Below are positions 1 to 7,017 of a DNA stretch of 23,032 nucleotides, one piece after another. Made by a program: the position numbers and the translations under genes. This DNA is from DASRIA01 sp038203635 (GTDB taxonomy: Bacteria; Actinomycetota; Thermoleophilia; Solirubrobacterales; JBBDJG01): the NCBI GenBank assembly GCA_038203635.1, contig JBBRDT010000056.1:1-23032 (forward strand), in the 5' to 3' direction. Under the pieces are notes generated by a model that made no database searches, was not told the DNA's origin, and worked only from the letters and a program-made list of their open reading frames with translations. How positions within the stretch are numbered: the first letter of the stretch is position 1; each line of letters starts with the position of its first letter.

Positions 1-40
1 AGAGCTTGTCGCGTACCTGGATCTCTGCGGCAACTGCCAT
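1..40 (-). CDS. 5' end of a further operon gene (possibly aldehyde dehydrogenase), cut by window edge
   Basis: Only 13 codons are visible, reading M-A-V-A-A-E-I-Q-V-R-D-K-L. The start is well supported: a Shine-Dalgarno AAGGAG (47-52) lies 6 bases before ATG (38-40) and is embedded in the TAA stop of the preceding alcohol oxidoreductase, so translation of the two genes is probably coupled. The segment V-R-D-K-L resembles the N-terminus of many actinobacterial aldehyde dehydrogenases (usually followed by a GGxW stretch), and such an enzyme would fit the next step after the GMC oxidoreductase. That identification rests on a handful of residues and on context, so the product name is inference; the existence of the gene is much safer. 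Confidence 0.5.
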   Translation of the reverse strand, partial: MAVAAEIQVRDKL

Positions 41-50
41 GTGGAGCTCC

Positions 51-2057
51 TTATCGGTTCGAGGTAACGGGCTCGCGTGCTGCTTGCCCGGAGGATGGTG
101 CGTGCTCGGCCACGATCGCGCCGGCCGTGCGGCGCGCGAGCGCCATGATCGAGATCATCGGGTTGGTCCCGGAGGCGGTCGGGAACGCGCTGCCGTCGCC
201 GATCCAGACGCCCTTCGTGTCGTGGAGCTGTCCCCACGGGTCGGCGACGCTCGTCTGCGAGTCCTTCCCCATCCGGCACGTCCCCATCTGGTGGGCACAG
301 AACAGGCGGAACCCTCCCGCCCGCAGCGGCACCCGCTGCCAGCGCGCGATGCACTCGTCGAGGTCGTCGCCGTCTCGCCAGCGCTGCGCGGTGCCGGAGG
401 CAAGCGGCTGGATCTCACGCGCCCCGGCCGCGGCGTGCAGGCGCGCCTGCGCGTCGATCGCCCGGTGCGTGTTGCGGATGTCCAGCTCGTCCGTGAGGTC
501 GTAGTACGGGACCGCCTGCCCGTTCGCGTCGACATCGACGTGTCCGTGGCCGTGGTCGCGCAGCAGGCCGATGAACGTCCCGCCGTAGCGCACCTGCTCC
601 AGCATCTCCTTGTGCCGCTGCGCAGTCGTGAACGGGAGCGCGGAGCCGACCAGCGCCGGTGCGTACTGCGTCGTCTCGACGAGGAAGCCGTAGCCGTCCT
701 CGACCGCCGCGAACTCGTCCACGAGCCCCGCCTGCGGAGGGCCCCACCACGCGTCCTGGTCCTCGCCGTAGATGCCGAACAGCGCCGTGCAGGGATGGAT
801 GCGAAGGTAGTTCCCGACCGCAGGACCGCCGATGCGCGAGCGCCTCAGCAGCGCAGGCGACTCGAGCGACCCGGCCGCCACCACCACCTGCGGCGCACGC
901 ACCGTCACGCGCGCGGAGCGCCCGGTCTCGGGGTCGAGCCAGGTGCCCTCCACTCCAGCCGCGCGGCCGTTCTCGACCAGCACGCGGTCGACCGTGCAGC
1001 GCACGACGATGTCAGCGCCCGCGTCGAAGGCTTCCTGCAGGTAGGTCCGCTGCGTGCTGAGCTTGGATCCCGACTGGTCGCCGAAGCCCATGTAGGCGGC
1101 CGATGCGGGGTCGTAACAGCTTTCGTCGGCGTTGCGCAGGATCGTCTGGAACGACCAGCCGAGCGCGTCCGCGCCCTCCTTCATGCGCTGGTGCGGGCCG
1201 TTCAGGTCCGAGCAGCGGTCGTTCACCGACAGCCGCTCGAAGATCGCGTCGAGGTGGCCGTCGTAGTCCGGCCCGTCGACGCCTTCGAGGCCGTGCTCGG
1301 TCGCCCACTGCTCCCGGACCCAGGGGCGGGTGCGCAGGCAGTTCGTCCAGTTGATGACCGTCCCGCCGCCGAGGCCCGCGCCCGCGTAGACGGTGACGTT
1401 GAAGTCCGCCGTCGGCTGCGGGCCGCCGCGCCAGTACATGTTCTCGTACGCCGACAGCTCGAGCTGGTTGAAGTCAGACTCGTTGAAGTAGCCGGCCGCC
1501 TCGACGACGCAAACCTTCAGGCCCGCCTTTGCGAGCTCTCCGGCGATCACCCCGCCGCCGGCGCCGGAGCCGACGATGCAAACGTCGGCCTCGAGGGTCA
1601 GCTCGTCACCCTCGGGCGCGATCGGCTCGATCGTCTTCGGCCGCGAGGGCGGAGCGCCGGTCGGGCCGGGATAGCCGAACACCTGCCAGTTGGGGTTCTG
1701 CCCCGTAGCGGGGTCGGGTGCGCCGTAGGTGATGAAGAGTGTGAGGCCGACAAGCGTCGAGACGCCGGCGGCTGCCTCCGGCCCCACCATCGAGACGTTG
1801 CGCAGGATCTGCTCGCGCGAGCGCTGAGACAGGTTTGTGAAGCCCTGCTGGCCGAGCCCGTCGAGCAGCTCCATCATCCCGGCGAACTGCTCCTCGGGCA
1901 GCATGCCGAAGACCTGCTCGATGCCCTGGTCCGCGCCCATGTCGGTCGCGGTGCGGCTCCATAGGCCGGTTGGATCCGGGTCGTGGGGAATGCTCGGCAC
2001 GACCGTGTTGCACACGGCCTGCAGCACGTCACGCTGGGACTCGTTCAGGTCGTTCAT
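51..2057 (-). CDS. GMC-family FAD-dependent alcohol oxidoreductase (long-chain alcohol oxidase/dehydrogenase type)
   Basis: A 668-residue flavoprotein predicted to oxidise a primary alcohol to the aldehyde. Residues 1-140 form an extra N-terminal domain resembling the gluconate-2-dehydrogenase-subunit-3/fatty-alcohol-oxidase leader. The dinucleotide-binding GSGAGG (163-168) opens the GMC FAD domain, followed by the E-A-A-G and G-A-G-L-G-G-G-T-V-I-N-W segments that contact FAD. The C-terminal H-Q-M-G-T-C-R-M-G and S-G-T-N-P-M segments carry the expected catalytic His and Asn. The length fits long-chain alcohol oxidases better than choline dehydrogenases (about 550). It lies 22 bases after the monooxygenase coupling protein on the same strand, so it is probably the last or penultimate oxidation enzyme of that operon. 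In described prmABCD clusters of Gordonia and Rhodococcus this place is usually taken by a zinc or NAD alcohol dehydrogenase, so substrate and electron acceptor remain open. A GAGGCGAGG stretch precedes the ATG. Confidence 0.9.
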   Translation of the reverse strand: MNDLNESQRDVLQAVCNTVVPSIPHDPDPTGLWSRTATDMGADQGIEQVFGMLPEEQFAGMMELLDGLGQQGFTNLSQRSREQILRNVSMVGPEAAAGVSTLVGLTLFITYGAPDPATGQNPNWQVFGYPGPTGAPPSRPKTIEPIAPEGDELTLEADVCIVGSGAGGGVIAGELAKAGLKVCVVEAAGYFNESDFNQLELSAYENMYWRGGPQPTADFNVTVYAGAGLGGGTVINWTNCLRTRPWVREQWATEHGLEGVDGPDYDGHLDAIFERLSVNDRCSDLNGPHQRMKEGADALGWSFQTILRNADESCYDPASAAYMGFGDQSGSKLSTQRTYLQEAFDAGADIVVRCTVDRVLVENGRAAGVEGTWLDPETGRSARVTVRAPQVVVAAGSLESPALLRRSRIGGPAVGNYLRIHPCTALFGIYGEDQDAWWGPPQAGLVDEFAAVEDGYGFLVETTQYAPALVGSALPFTTAQRHKEMLEQVRYGGTFIGLLRDHGHGHVDVDANGQAVPYYDLTDELDIRNTHRAIDAQARLHAAAGAREIQPLASGTAQRWRDGDDLDECIARWQRVPLRAGGFRLFCAHQMGTCRMGKDSQTSVADPWGQLHDTKGVWIGDGSAFPTASGTNPMISIMALARRTAGAIVAEHAPSSGQAAREPVTSNR

Positions 2058-2079
2058 AGCCTCGCCTCTCGTCAGTTGC

Positions 2080-2388
2080 TCAGTTGCTTAGGTACTCCAT
2101 CGCCTCGACCGGGTCCGAGAACAGCATCAGCGCGTCATCGGTTACGACCAGGCGACCATAGTGGGTGGACATCTCGTGCTGCATCGCGTAGGGGTCGACG
2201 TCGAAGCCGAGCTCCTCGCTGACCTCGTCGAAATCGATCACGAGGCGGTCCTTGGCCCGGACGTCCCAGAAGGACGCGTTCTCCACGATCTCGACCCCTT
2301 CATGGGCGGAGAGCACGTTCGCCACCGCGTCGCCCTCCGCGCTCTTGGCCATCACGATCCCGACGTAGTCGTAGGTCTCGTCGCTCAT
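2080..2388 (-). CDS. prmD: Soluble di-iron monooxygenase coupling/regulatory protein (MmoB/DmpM family)
   Basis: A 102-residue acidic protein without cofactor motifs. Its size, lack of cysteines and the pattern Y-V-G-I-V-M-A-K-S-x-E-G-D-A-V (near residues 8-22), G-V-E-I-V-E-N and W-D-V-R-A-K fit the MmoB/DmpM effector family, which binds the hydroxylase and tunes substrate and oxygen access. The start was set at ATG 2386-2388. It has a GGAGGT ribosome site 5 bases upstream and overlaps the stop of the small hydroxylase subunit by 4 bases (ATGA), so translation is coupled. A longer in-frame reading upstream exists but lies inside that neighbour. Gene order A-B-C-D matches prm/mim propane monooxygenase operons. 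Confidence 0.9.
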   Translation of the reverse strand: MSDETYDYVGIVMAKSAEGDAVANVLSAHEGVEIVENASFWDVRAKDRLVIDFDEVSEELGFDVDPYAMQHEMSTHYGRLVVTDDALMLFSDPVEAMEYLSN

Positions 2389-3470
2389 CTCGCACCTCCG
2401 GTCGTTGCGGCCAACTCCGTCACGCCGCATTCCTCGCAGAGCTCGTCGAGGTCGATGCGCACGTTGGCGCGCGCGTCCTCGAACGGGATGCCGGCCGGCA
2501 GCTCGTCGAACACGGGTTGCAGCGCGAGCGCCGCCTGATCGGCGTGCGGCAGCCAGTCCGCGAGCCACTCGGCCAGCACGTCGCGGTTCGCGGCGCCGTG
2601 CTCGGGGTCCGCCAGCACGAACCTCACCAGCTCGGCCGTCCAGCCGGACACCCACTCCCATTCGAGCTGGGCGCAGTGGCTCAGCGCCTGGGTGACGATG
2701 TCGCCGTTGAAGCGCACGGAGCGCATCAGCAGTTCCCGCCGGATCAGCAGCCCCACGACCGGCTCGAAACACAGGTTCGCCGCGATCACGCGCTCTCCCC
2801 AGTCCGCGGTCGCGCGCAGACGCTCGACGTAGCTGCGCGCGGGCTGCCAGACGTCGTCGTTCAGGAAGCTCTCGCGGGACCTCTCCACCGGGAACTCCCC
2901 GAAGTCCTGCTCGAGGTCCATGCCGTAGAGCAGGTATGCCTGCGCCTGCCGCTGCTTCATCGCCGCTTCGAGCGCCACGCAATGCGTGACGGTGTCCGAC
3001 AGCGTCTCGCGGGCGGCGCTCGCCAGCGCGAGCCAGATGCCGTGGTCGATGAACGCCGGCACCTGGAGGTGCTTGCGCAGGAACTCGACCCACTCCGGCG
3101 TGAAGTCCGCGAACACGCGCTCGCGGCGTGCCGTCCGCACCGCGCCCTCGATCAGCTGCTCGTGCGCGGTTCCGGTCTGGTAGTAGTTGCGCTCCCACAT
3201 CTGGCCCGGGTCGCGGAAGTCGTACCAGTCGGTCGCGCGCAGACGAGTCGAGTCATCCGACCACAGACCGCGCCCGTCCTCGAAATGCACAGGCCAGCCG
3301 CGATTCAGATGGCGGTGCACCGACGGCTGCGTGTCGACGGTCACGTCCTCGTAGATCGTCGCCCTGCGTTTCTTCGGCGTGTACCACTGGAACGAACGCT
3401 CGGGCTCGTCACCGCGGCGTGGGGCGCCGTCGCCGACCTTCTTCACCGGTGGTCCTGTGCCAGCCTCCAT
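2385..3470 (-). CDS. prmC: Propane/alkane monooxygenase hydroxylase small (beta) subunit
   Basis: A 361-residue protein of the MmoY/TmoE/PrmC beta-subunit fold, which pairs with the catalytic alpha subunit but binds no iron. It is all-helical in character, with family segments such as the N-terminal R-H-L-N-R-G-W-P-V-H-F, W-Y-D-F-R-D-P near the front, and Q-A-Y-L-L-Y-G-M-D-L-E in the middle. The carboxylate-bridged ExxH iron ligand pair of alpha subunits is absent, as expected. I chose ATG at 3468-3470: it follows the reductase stop (TAA, 3481-3483) directly, with GGAGG lying between the two. An in-frame upstream start at 3524 would overlap the reductase by 44 bases and is less likely. The 3' end overlaps the coupling protein by 4 bases. 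Confidence 0.88.
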   Translation of the reverse strand: MEAGTGPPVKKVGDGAPRRGDEPERSFQWYTPKKRRATIYEDVTVDTQPSVHRHLNRGWPVHFEDGRGLWSDDSTRLRATDWYDFRDPGQMWERNYYQTGTAHEQLIEGAVRTARRERVFADFTPEWVEFLRKHLQVPAFIDHGIWLALASAARETLSDTVTHCVALEAAMKQRQAQAYLLYGMDLEQDFGEFPVERSRESFLNDDVWQPARSYVERLRATADWGERVIAANLCFEPVVGLLIRRELLMRSVRFNGDIVTQALSHCAQLEWEWVSGWTAELVRFVLADPEHGAANRDVLAEWLADWLPHADQAALALQPVFDELPAGIPFEDARANVRIDLDELCEECGVTELAATTGGAR

Positions 3471-3480
3471 CCCCTCCTCC

Positions 3481-4500
3481 TTACTCCGCGACCACTGCGT
3501 CGGCGGACGTGGTGAACTTGTCATGAAAGATCCTGCTGCCCTCGTCGATGCCGTGACGCTCGGTCGCCAGCTCGATCATCGCGTCGATCATCGGGGGCGG
3601 TCCGCACATGTAGATCTCGGGGTCGGTCATCTCTCCGGACTCGAGGAACGCGGCGGCCGCCTCGTGCACGAAGCGATCGGTGTCCGAGAGCACCGGGACG
3701 AAGTCGAAGTCGTGCAGCCCCGCACCGACCTCCCTGATCAGGTCGACATAGAACAGGTCGTCTTGCGTGCGCGCCCCGTAGAAGAACCGGACCATGCGGT
3801 CGCTGCCCGCGGCCGAGAGCCTGCGCAGCAGTGACAGGATCGGCGCCATGCCGGAGCCGCCGGCCACCATCAGCACCGGGCGATCGCTCTCGCGCAGGTG
3901 GAATGCGCCGTAGGGGCCGGTGAACCGCAGCTCGTCGCCGGGTGAGAGGGCCCCGTCGAGCAGGCTCGAGAACCGCCCGCCCGGATAGTGCTTGACGATC
4001 AGCTCGATGCGCCCGTCGCCCGGCAGGTTCGCCATCGAGAACGAGCGGCGCGCGTCTGAGTCCGGGACCCACACGTCCACGTACTGGCCGGGCAGGAACG
4101 AGAAGTCGGTGGGCACGGCCACCTCCAACTCGAGTCGCCGGATGTCGTGCGTGAGCGCCTCCACCGCCGTCACCGTCCCGTGCCCGTCCCGGATCTCGTG
4201 CTCGAGCTTGTAGTTATCGGGGTCGAAGTGGAGCAGCTCGACGACCAGGTCCTCCTCCGGCATCGCGCGGCACAAGAGCGTGTAGCCGTTCGACTCCTCC
4301 GACTCGGACAGCGCGAAGGTGGAGTAGCGCTTCAGCACCACCTCCCCCTCCAGCAGGTAGGCCTTGCAGGCCGAGCACTGGCCCTCGCGGCAGCCGTAGA
4401 CCAGGTTGTAGCCGTGCCGGAACGCCGCGTCGAGGACCGACTCCTCCGCGTCGCAGTCGATCTCCTCGCCGATCGGCTCGAAGACGACCCGTGGACTCAC
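3481..4500 (-). CDS. prmB: Monooxygenase NADH reductase component (2Fe-2S/FAD)
   Basis: A 339-residue electron-transfer protein that passes electrons from NAD(P)H through FAD and a plant-type [2Fe-2S] cluster to the di-iron hydroxylase. Cluster ligands are C37, C42, C45 and C77. The FAD-binding R-S-F-S (152-155) and G-G-R-F-S (174-178) follow, then the nucleotide-binding G-G-S-G-M-A-P (214-220) and the C-terminal C-G-P-P-P-M (299-304). The domain order ferredoxin-FAD-NAD is that of MmoC, DmpP and PrmB. The start is GTG at 4498-4500. It sits in the second copy of a 20-base tandem duplication whose first copy supplies another GTG and a 7-codon reading frame ending exactly on this start (see the separate entries). 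The large hydroxylase gene ends 34 bases upstream. Confidence 0.93.
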   Translation of the reverse strand: MSPRVVFEPIGEEIDCDAEESVLDAAFRHGYNLVYGCREGQCSACKAYLLEGEVVLKRYSTFALSESEESNGYTLLCRAMPEEDLVVELLHFDPDNYKLEHEIRDGHGTVTAVEALTHDIRRLELEVAVPTDFSFLPGQYVDVWVPDSDARRSFSMANLPGDGRIELIVKHYPGGRFSSLLDGALSPGDELRFTGPYGAFHLRESDRPVLMVAGGSGMAPILSLLRRLSAAGSDRMVRFFYGARTQDDLFYVDLIREVGAGLHDFDFVPVLSDTDRFVHEAAAAFLESGEMTDPEIYMCGPPPMIDAMIELATERHGIDEGSRIFHDKFTTSADAVVAE

Positions 4501-4522
4501 CGGACGACCCCTGGACTCACCT
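4483..4522 (-). repeat. 20-base tandem duplication covering the prmB start codon
   Basis: Positions 4483-4502 and 4503-4522 are two head-to-tail copies of a 20-base unit differing at two positions (4491/4511 and 4502/4522). On the minus strand each copy carries a GTG-AGT-CCA-nGG-GTC-GTC stretch, so the prmB start region has been duplicated immediately upstream of itself. Because 20 is not a multiple of three, the upper copy runs in another frame. Confidence 0.85.
4497..4520 (-). promoter_or_regulatory. Candidate 7-codon leader ORF coupled to prmB
   Basis: In the upstream repeat copy, GTG (4518-4520) opens the frame M-S-P-G-V-V-R and stops at TGA 4497-4499, which overlaps the prmB GTG (4498-4500) as GTGA. 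An AAGGA stretch lies 7 bases before the leader GTG, ideal spacing, whereas it is 27 bases from the prmB start. An AGGGG inside the leader could serve prmB itself. The arrangement suggests terminating ribosomes re-initiate on prmB. Translation of the leader is inference. Confidence 0.45.
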
Positions 4523-4534
4523 GGATGTCCTTGC

Positions 4535-6205
4535 TCAGTGTGCGACCTGCGGCCGCACGGCCTTGCCGTTGCCGGCGCCGTTCGACCACGGTGCCGCGGC
4601 CTTCAGCCCGCCGTCGATGTGGCCGTTCGGCGATACCAGCCCGGCCGAGGAGCCGTTCGGCAGGCCCATCTTCTCGGCGAACGTGATGTTCGGGCTCTGC
4701 ACGTGGAAGTCCATGCTGGCGACGTCGTCGAGCGTCCACAGTTTGTCGTTCTCGAGGTGCGGCTGGGCGATCAGGGTCTTGCCGTCGGTGCGCACGAAGC
4801 CGAGGTCGCGCACGAGCTCCGACAGCTCCCACCCGTGGTAGCGGTCGAAGAAGTTGCGGTCACCGACGTAGCGGCCGGGGTTCGACTCGTCGAGCCACAT
4901 GCACTCCTTCGAGCAGTAGAAGCGCGTGCGGTCGCCGACCGTGCGGTGGCACATGTCCTCGGGGAACACACACCCCATCAGGCAGACCCAGCACGACGGC
5001 GCGGCCTGTTCGAGCGACATGTTCAGCAGATGCTTGAACTGCTGCGGATCGTGCCTGGTCTGGCGGAACGCCTCCCAGACAGGCCCGTACTCCGCGTACC
5101 AGCCTGGATACTTGGACTCGAGCCACTCGAAGTCATGCTCGTCGAGCCCGTCCGTACGCCAGAAGTGGAGCATCCAGAACACGCCCGCGCTGAGCATGTT
5201 CTTGTGGACCATGCCGCGCTCGAGCCGCGACTTGGCGCGGTCGAACATCTCGGCGGGGAAGTTCAGGCCGAGCTTGCCGAGCTTCAGCACGTAGGAGCGG
5301 TACCAGTCGTTCTCGATCCAGCGCTCCCACTTGTCCATGTAGCTCTCGGGGTCGGAGCGGTCGTCGGAGCTGTACTCCATGATCGCCGCGCCGAACCCGT
5401 CGAGGTAGGCGTGGTTGATCCACCATGCCTGCGCGAGGTCGCGCTCGATCAGCGGCGCGTTGTCGTCCTCCTGGAGGACGGTGAGGAGCGTCGCGTAGCC
5501 GTTCGAGATGTGGCGCGCCTCGTCCGACTGCACCGAGAGGTACGTCGTCGGCAGCGTGAAGTCGCCGTTGCGCGCGCCCACGTCGGGCAGCGCCACGAAC
5601 GCGATGTTCGTGAAGGCGGTCTCGGCGACGACCATCAGCGTGAAGGCGCACTGGACGGGGTCGCCGACGATGAAGTGCGACAGCATGTTGAGCGCCTGCC
5701 GCGTGCCCGGGTCCTTGGCGAGGGTCGCCGGGCCGAGGTGCCAGCCGGACGGATCGGGCACGTGCTTCGCGTACCAGCGGGCGAGCGCCATCTGCAGGCC
5801 CGTGTGCCGGATCTCGTCGACGAACTGCACGTGGTAGCCGTTGCGCAGCTCGTTGTTGGGGATTGCGTCGATCAGCATCGACATGCAGCGACCGGCGCCG
5901 ACCTCGGCGTACGCGGTCGTGACGATGTACGGCTTGATGATCTCCATCCACCGTTTCCCGGTCTTGCTCGTCATCTCGGCGCGGACCGCCGCGTCGTGGC
6001 CCCCGTAGACGCGCTCGTCCTTCTCCAGCTCCATCGGCAGGTACTCCCGCATGATGTGCTTCATCGGGTCCTTCGCCTTGAGCGGGAACGTGTAGCGGGT
6101 CGGGTACTTGTCCGCCGGCTGGAAGTAGTCGGGCTCCCAGCCGAGCTGCGAGATGCGGTCGTGCGTCTTGGTGATGCTGCGGCGGCGGGTGGTCGTGGCG
6201 CTCAT
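4535..6205 (-). CDS. prmA: Propane/alkane monooxygenase hydroxylase large (alpha) subunit, di-iron catalytic subunit
   Basis: A 556-residue catalytic subunit of a soluble di-iron monooxygenase that inserts one oxygen atom of O2 into its substrate. The six iron ligands expected in the family are all present: E101, E131 and H134 (D-E-I-R-H), E195, then E229 and H232 (D-E-A-R-H). A C-terminal cysteine cluster (C405, C408, C412, C419, C431, C435) forms a YHS-like metal-binding module known from related hydroxylases. Sequence style and the order A-B-C-D best fit the propane monooxygenase group (PrmA of Gordonia/Rhodococcus, MimA of mycobacteria). MimA homologues also act on acetone and phenol, so the true substrate is open. 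Start ATG at 6203-6205 has GGGAGGAG 7 bases upstream. The frame stays open to 6451 but that extension runs antisense through the TetR gene and is rejected. First gene of the operon. Confidence 0.94.
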   Translation of the reverse strand: MSATTTRRRSITKTHDRISQLGWEPDYFQPADKYPTRYTFPLKAKDPMKHIMREYLPMELEKDERVYGGHDAAVRAEMTSKTGKRWMEIIKPYIVTTAYAEVGAGRCMSMLIDAIPNNELRNGYHVQFVDEIRHTGLQMALARWYAKHVPDPSGWHLGPATLAKDPGTRQALNMLSHFIVGDPVQCAFTLMVVAETAFTNIAFVALPDVGARNGDFTLPTTYLSVQSDEARHISNGYATLLTVLQEDDNAPLIERDLAQAWWINHAYLDGFGAAIMEYSSDDRSDPESYMDKWERWIENDWYRSYVLKLGKLGLNFPAEMFDRAKSRLERGMVHKNMLSAGVFWMLHFWRTDGLDEHDFEWLESKYPGWYAEYGPVWEAFRQTRHDPQQFKHLLNMSLEQAAPSCWVCLMGCVFPEDMCHRTVGDRTRFYCSKECMWLDESNPGRYVGDRNFFDRYHGWELSELVRDLGFVRTDGKTLIAQPHLENDKLWTLDDVASMDFHVQSPNITFAEKMGLPNGSSAGLVSPNGHIDGGLKAAAPWSNGAGNGKAVRPQVAH

Positions 6206-6219
6206 GTGGGCTCTCCTCC

Positions 6220-6241
6220 CGGCAGTTGGCCGGCAGTTGGT
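6220..6241. repeat. Two tandem 11-base units in the prmA leader
   Basis: CGGCAGTTGGC (6220-6230) is followed immediately by CGGCAGTTGGT (6231-6241), one mismatch. The 11-base period is one helical turn, typical of paired protein sites, but the repeat lies downstream of the predicted start of transcription, so it could equally be neutral leader sequence. Confidence 0.5.
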
Positions 6242-6280
6242 CGACGTCCGGCGGGCATCGTGATGGCGTTCCGAGCGGCG

Positions 6281-6309
6281 ACCATATAGGCTTACTGACG
6301 TCGTGTCAA
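6281..6309 (-). promoter_or_regulatory. prmA operon promoter (-35 TTGACA, 17-base spacer, -10 TATGGT)
   Basis: On the minus strand TTGACA (6304-6309) is a perfect -35 box, followed after exactly 17 bases by TATGGT (6281-6286), with the important first T, A and last T of a -10 box. Transcription would begin near 6274, leaving a leader of about 68 bases before prmA. The -35 box lies inside the palindrome at 6292-6312. Confidence 0.65.
6287..6292 (+). promoter_or_regulatory. -10 box for the TetR gene, near-leaderless transcript
   Basis: TAGGCT fits the TAnnnT -10 pattern and lies 10 bases before the GTG start of the regulator. No ribosome site precedes that GTG, so a transcript with only a few leader bases is likely. 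The same hexamer precedes starts at 12483 (+) and 18376 (-). Confidence 0.4.
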
Positions 6310-6312
6310 TAA
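6292..6312. promoter_or_regulatory. 21-base palindrome, candidate TetR-family operator
   Basis: The sequence follows TTAnTGAC-n5-GTCAnTAA: seven base pairs of each half-site are exactly inverted, one position is unpaired, and the centre is 5 bases. It covers the GTG start of the TetR gene (6303-6305) and the -35 box of the prmA promoter. Binding here would block both genes. The size and symmetry are typical for a TetR dimer site; binding itself is not shown. Confidence 0.7.
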
Positions 6313-6929
6313 CCAGCCCAGCGACTTCTTCCCGCCGGCGCCGCCGGTCACCTGAGTCCGCCGAGCGCGAGATCCTCGACGCGGCGGAATCGTTCCTGCG
6401 CGAACGGCCGTTCCGGGACCTCACCATCGATGAGGTGATGGCGCGCACCACCCTCTCACGTCCCTCCTTCTACGTCTACTTCCGCGACCGCCACCACCTG
6501 ACCGTGCGGCTCGTCGAGGGGATCGGCGAAGCGCTCTTCCGGATGGCCAACCGCTGGTTGCAGGGCACGGGCGACCCCCGCGAGGACATCCGCGAGTCGC
6601 TACGGGGCATCGCCGCGGTCTACGACGAGCACGGCCTGGTGCTGCACGCGATTGCGGACGCAGCCGGCCACGACCCGGAGGTGGAGCGCGTCTACTACGG
6701 CCTGATCGAGCGCTTCGTGACGGCCACCACCACGCGCCTCGAGCACGACCTGCGCACCGGCCGCGTGGCGGCGCCCCTCGACGCGGCGCCGACCGCCAGC
6801 GCGCTTGTGTGGATGAGCGAGCGCTACCTGCTGATGACGCTGGGCCGCCTGCCCAAGGAGCCGCTCGACACCGCCGTCGACACGCTCGTGACGATCTGGG
6901 TACGCACGCTCTACACCCCCGCCACGTAG
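6303..6929 (+). CDS. TetR/AcrR-family transcriptional regulator
   Basis: A 208-residue regulator. After an arginine-rich leader (R11-R15), residues 21-67 form the TetR DNA-binding domain, with the turn-and-recognition helices around 39-61 (L-T-I-D-E-V-M-A-R-T-T-L-S-R-P-S-F-Y-V-Y-F). The remainder is the helical ligand-sensing and dimerisation domain typical of the family. It is transcribed away from the monooxygenase operon and shares its control region, so it is most likely the local repressor, released by a substrate or product of the pathway, and autoregulated through the palindrome over its own start. The start is GTG with no Shine-Dalgarno site; no other usable start occurs before the DNA-binding domain. 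Described mim/prm operons are usually controlled by other activators, so this would be a different control mode. Confidence 0.88.
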   Translation: MSITSPATSSRRRRRSPESAEREILDAAESFLRERPFRDLTIDEVMARTTLSRPSFYVYFRDRHHLTVRLVEGIGEALFRMANRWLQGTGDPREDIRESLRGIAAVYDEHGLVLHAIADAAGHDPEVERVYYGLIERFVTATTTRLEHDLRTGRVAAPLDAAPTASALVWMSERYLLMTLGRLPKEPLDTAVDTLVTIWVRTLYTPAT

Positions 6930-6968
6930 TCCACACCCGCGTCACGCGCGACCCGCCACGCTGCGCGC

Positions 6969-7017
6969 GTGAGACTCATTGGGGACCGCATAGGGACTCC
7001 AAACCGCGCACCGCAGG
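6969..7017. repeat. Left copy of 49-base direct repeat
   Basis: Aligned without gaps to 7898-7946, 43 of 49 bases are identical, including an 18-base exact core (CATTGGGGACCGCATAGG). This copy holds the first codons of the DUF559 gene. Confidence 0.85.

Noticed and set aside
6..1964. Long plus-strand reading frame (652 codons) opposite the GMC oxidoreductase
   Set aside because: Shadow of the real gene: no domain, low-complexity Arg/Ala/Val content, and no ribosome site.
4538..6289. Long plus-strand reading frame (583 codons) opposite prmA
   Set aside because: It mirrors the codon pattern of prmA in GC-rich DNA; composition is Arg/Val/Leu/Asp-rich with no recognisable domain, while the opposite strand holds a complete di-iron hydroxylase.
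6206..6451. Upstream extension of prmA in the same frame
   Set aside because: It would run antisense through the TetR gene and across the promoter and operator; ATG 6203-6205 has a strong ribosome site.
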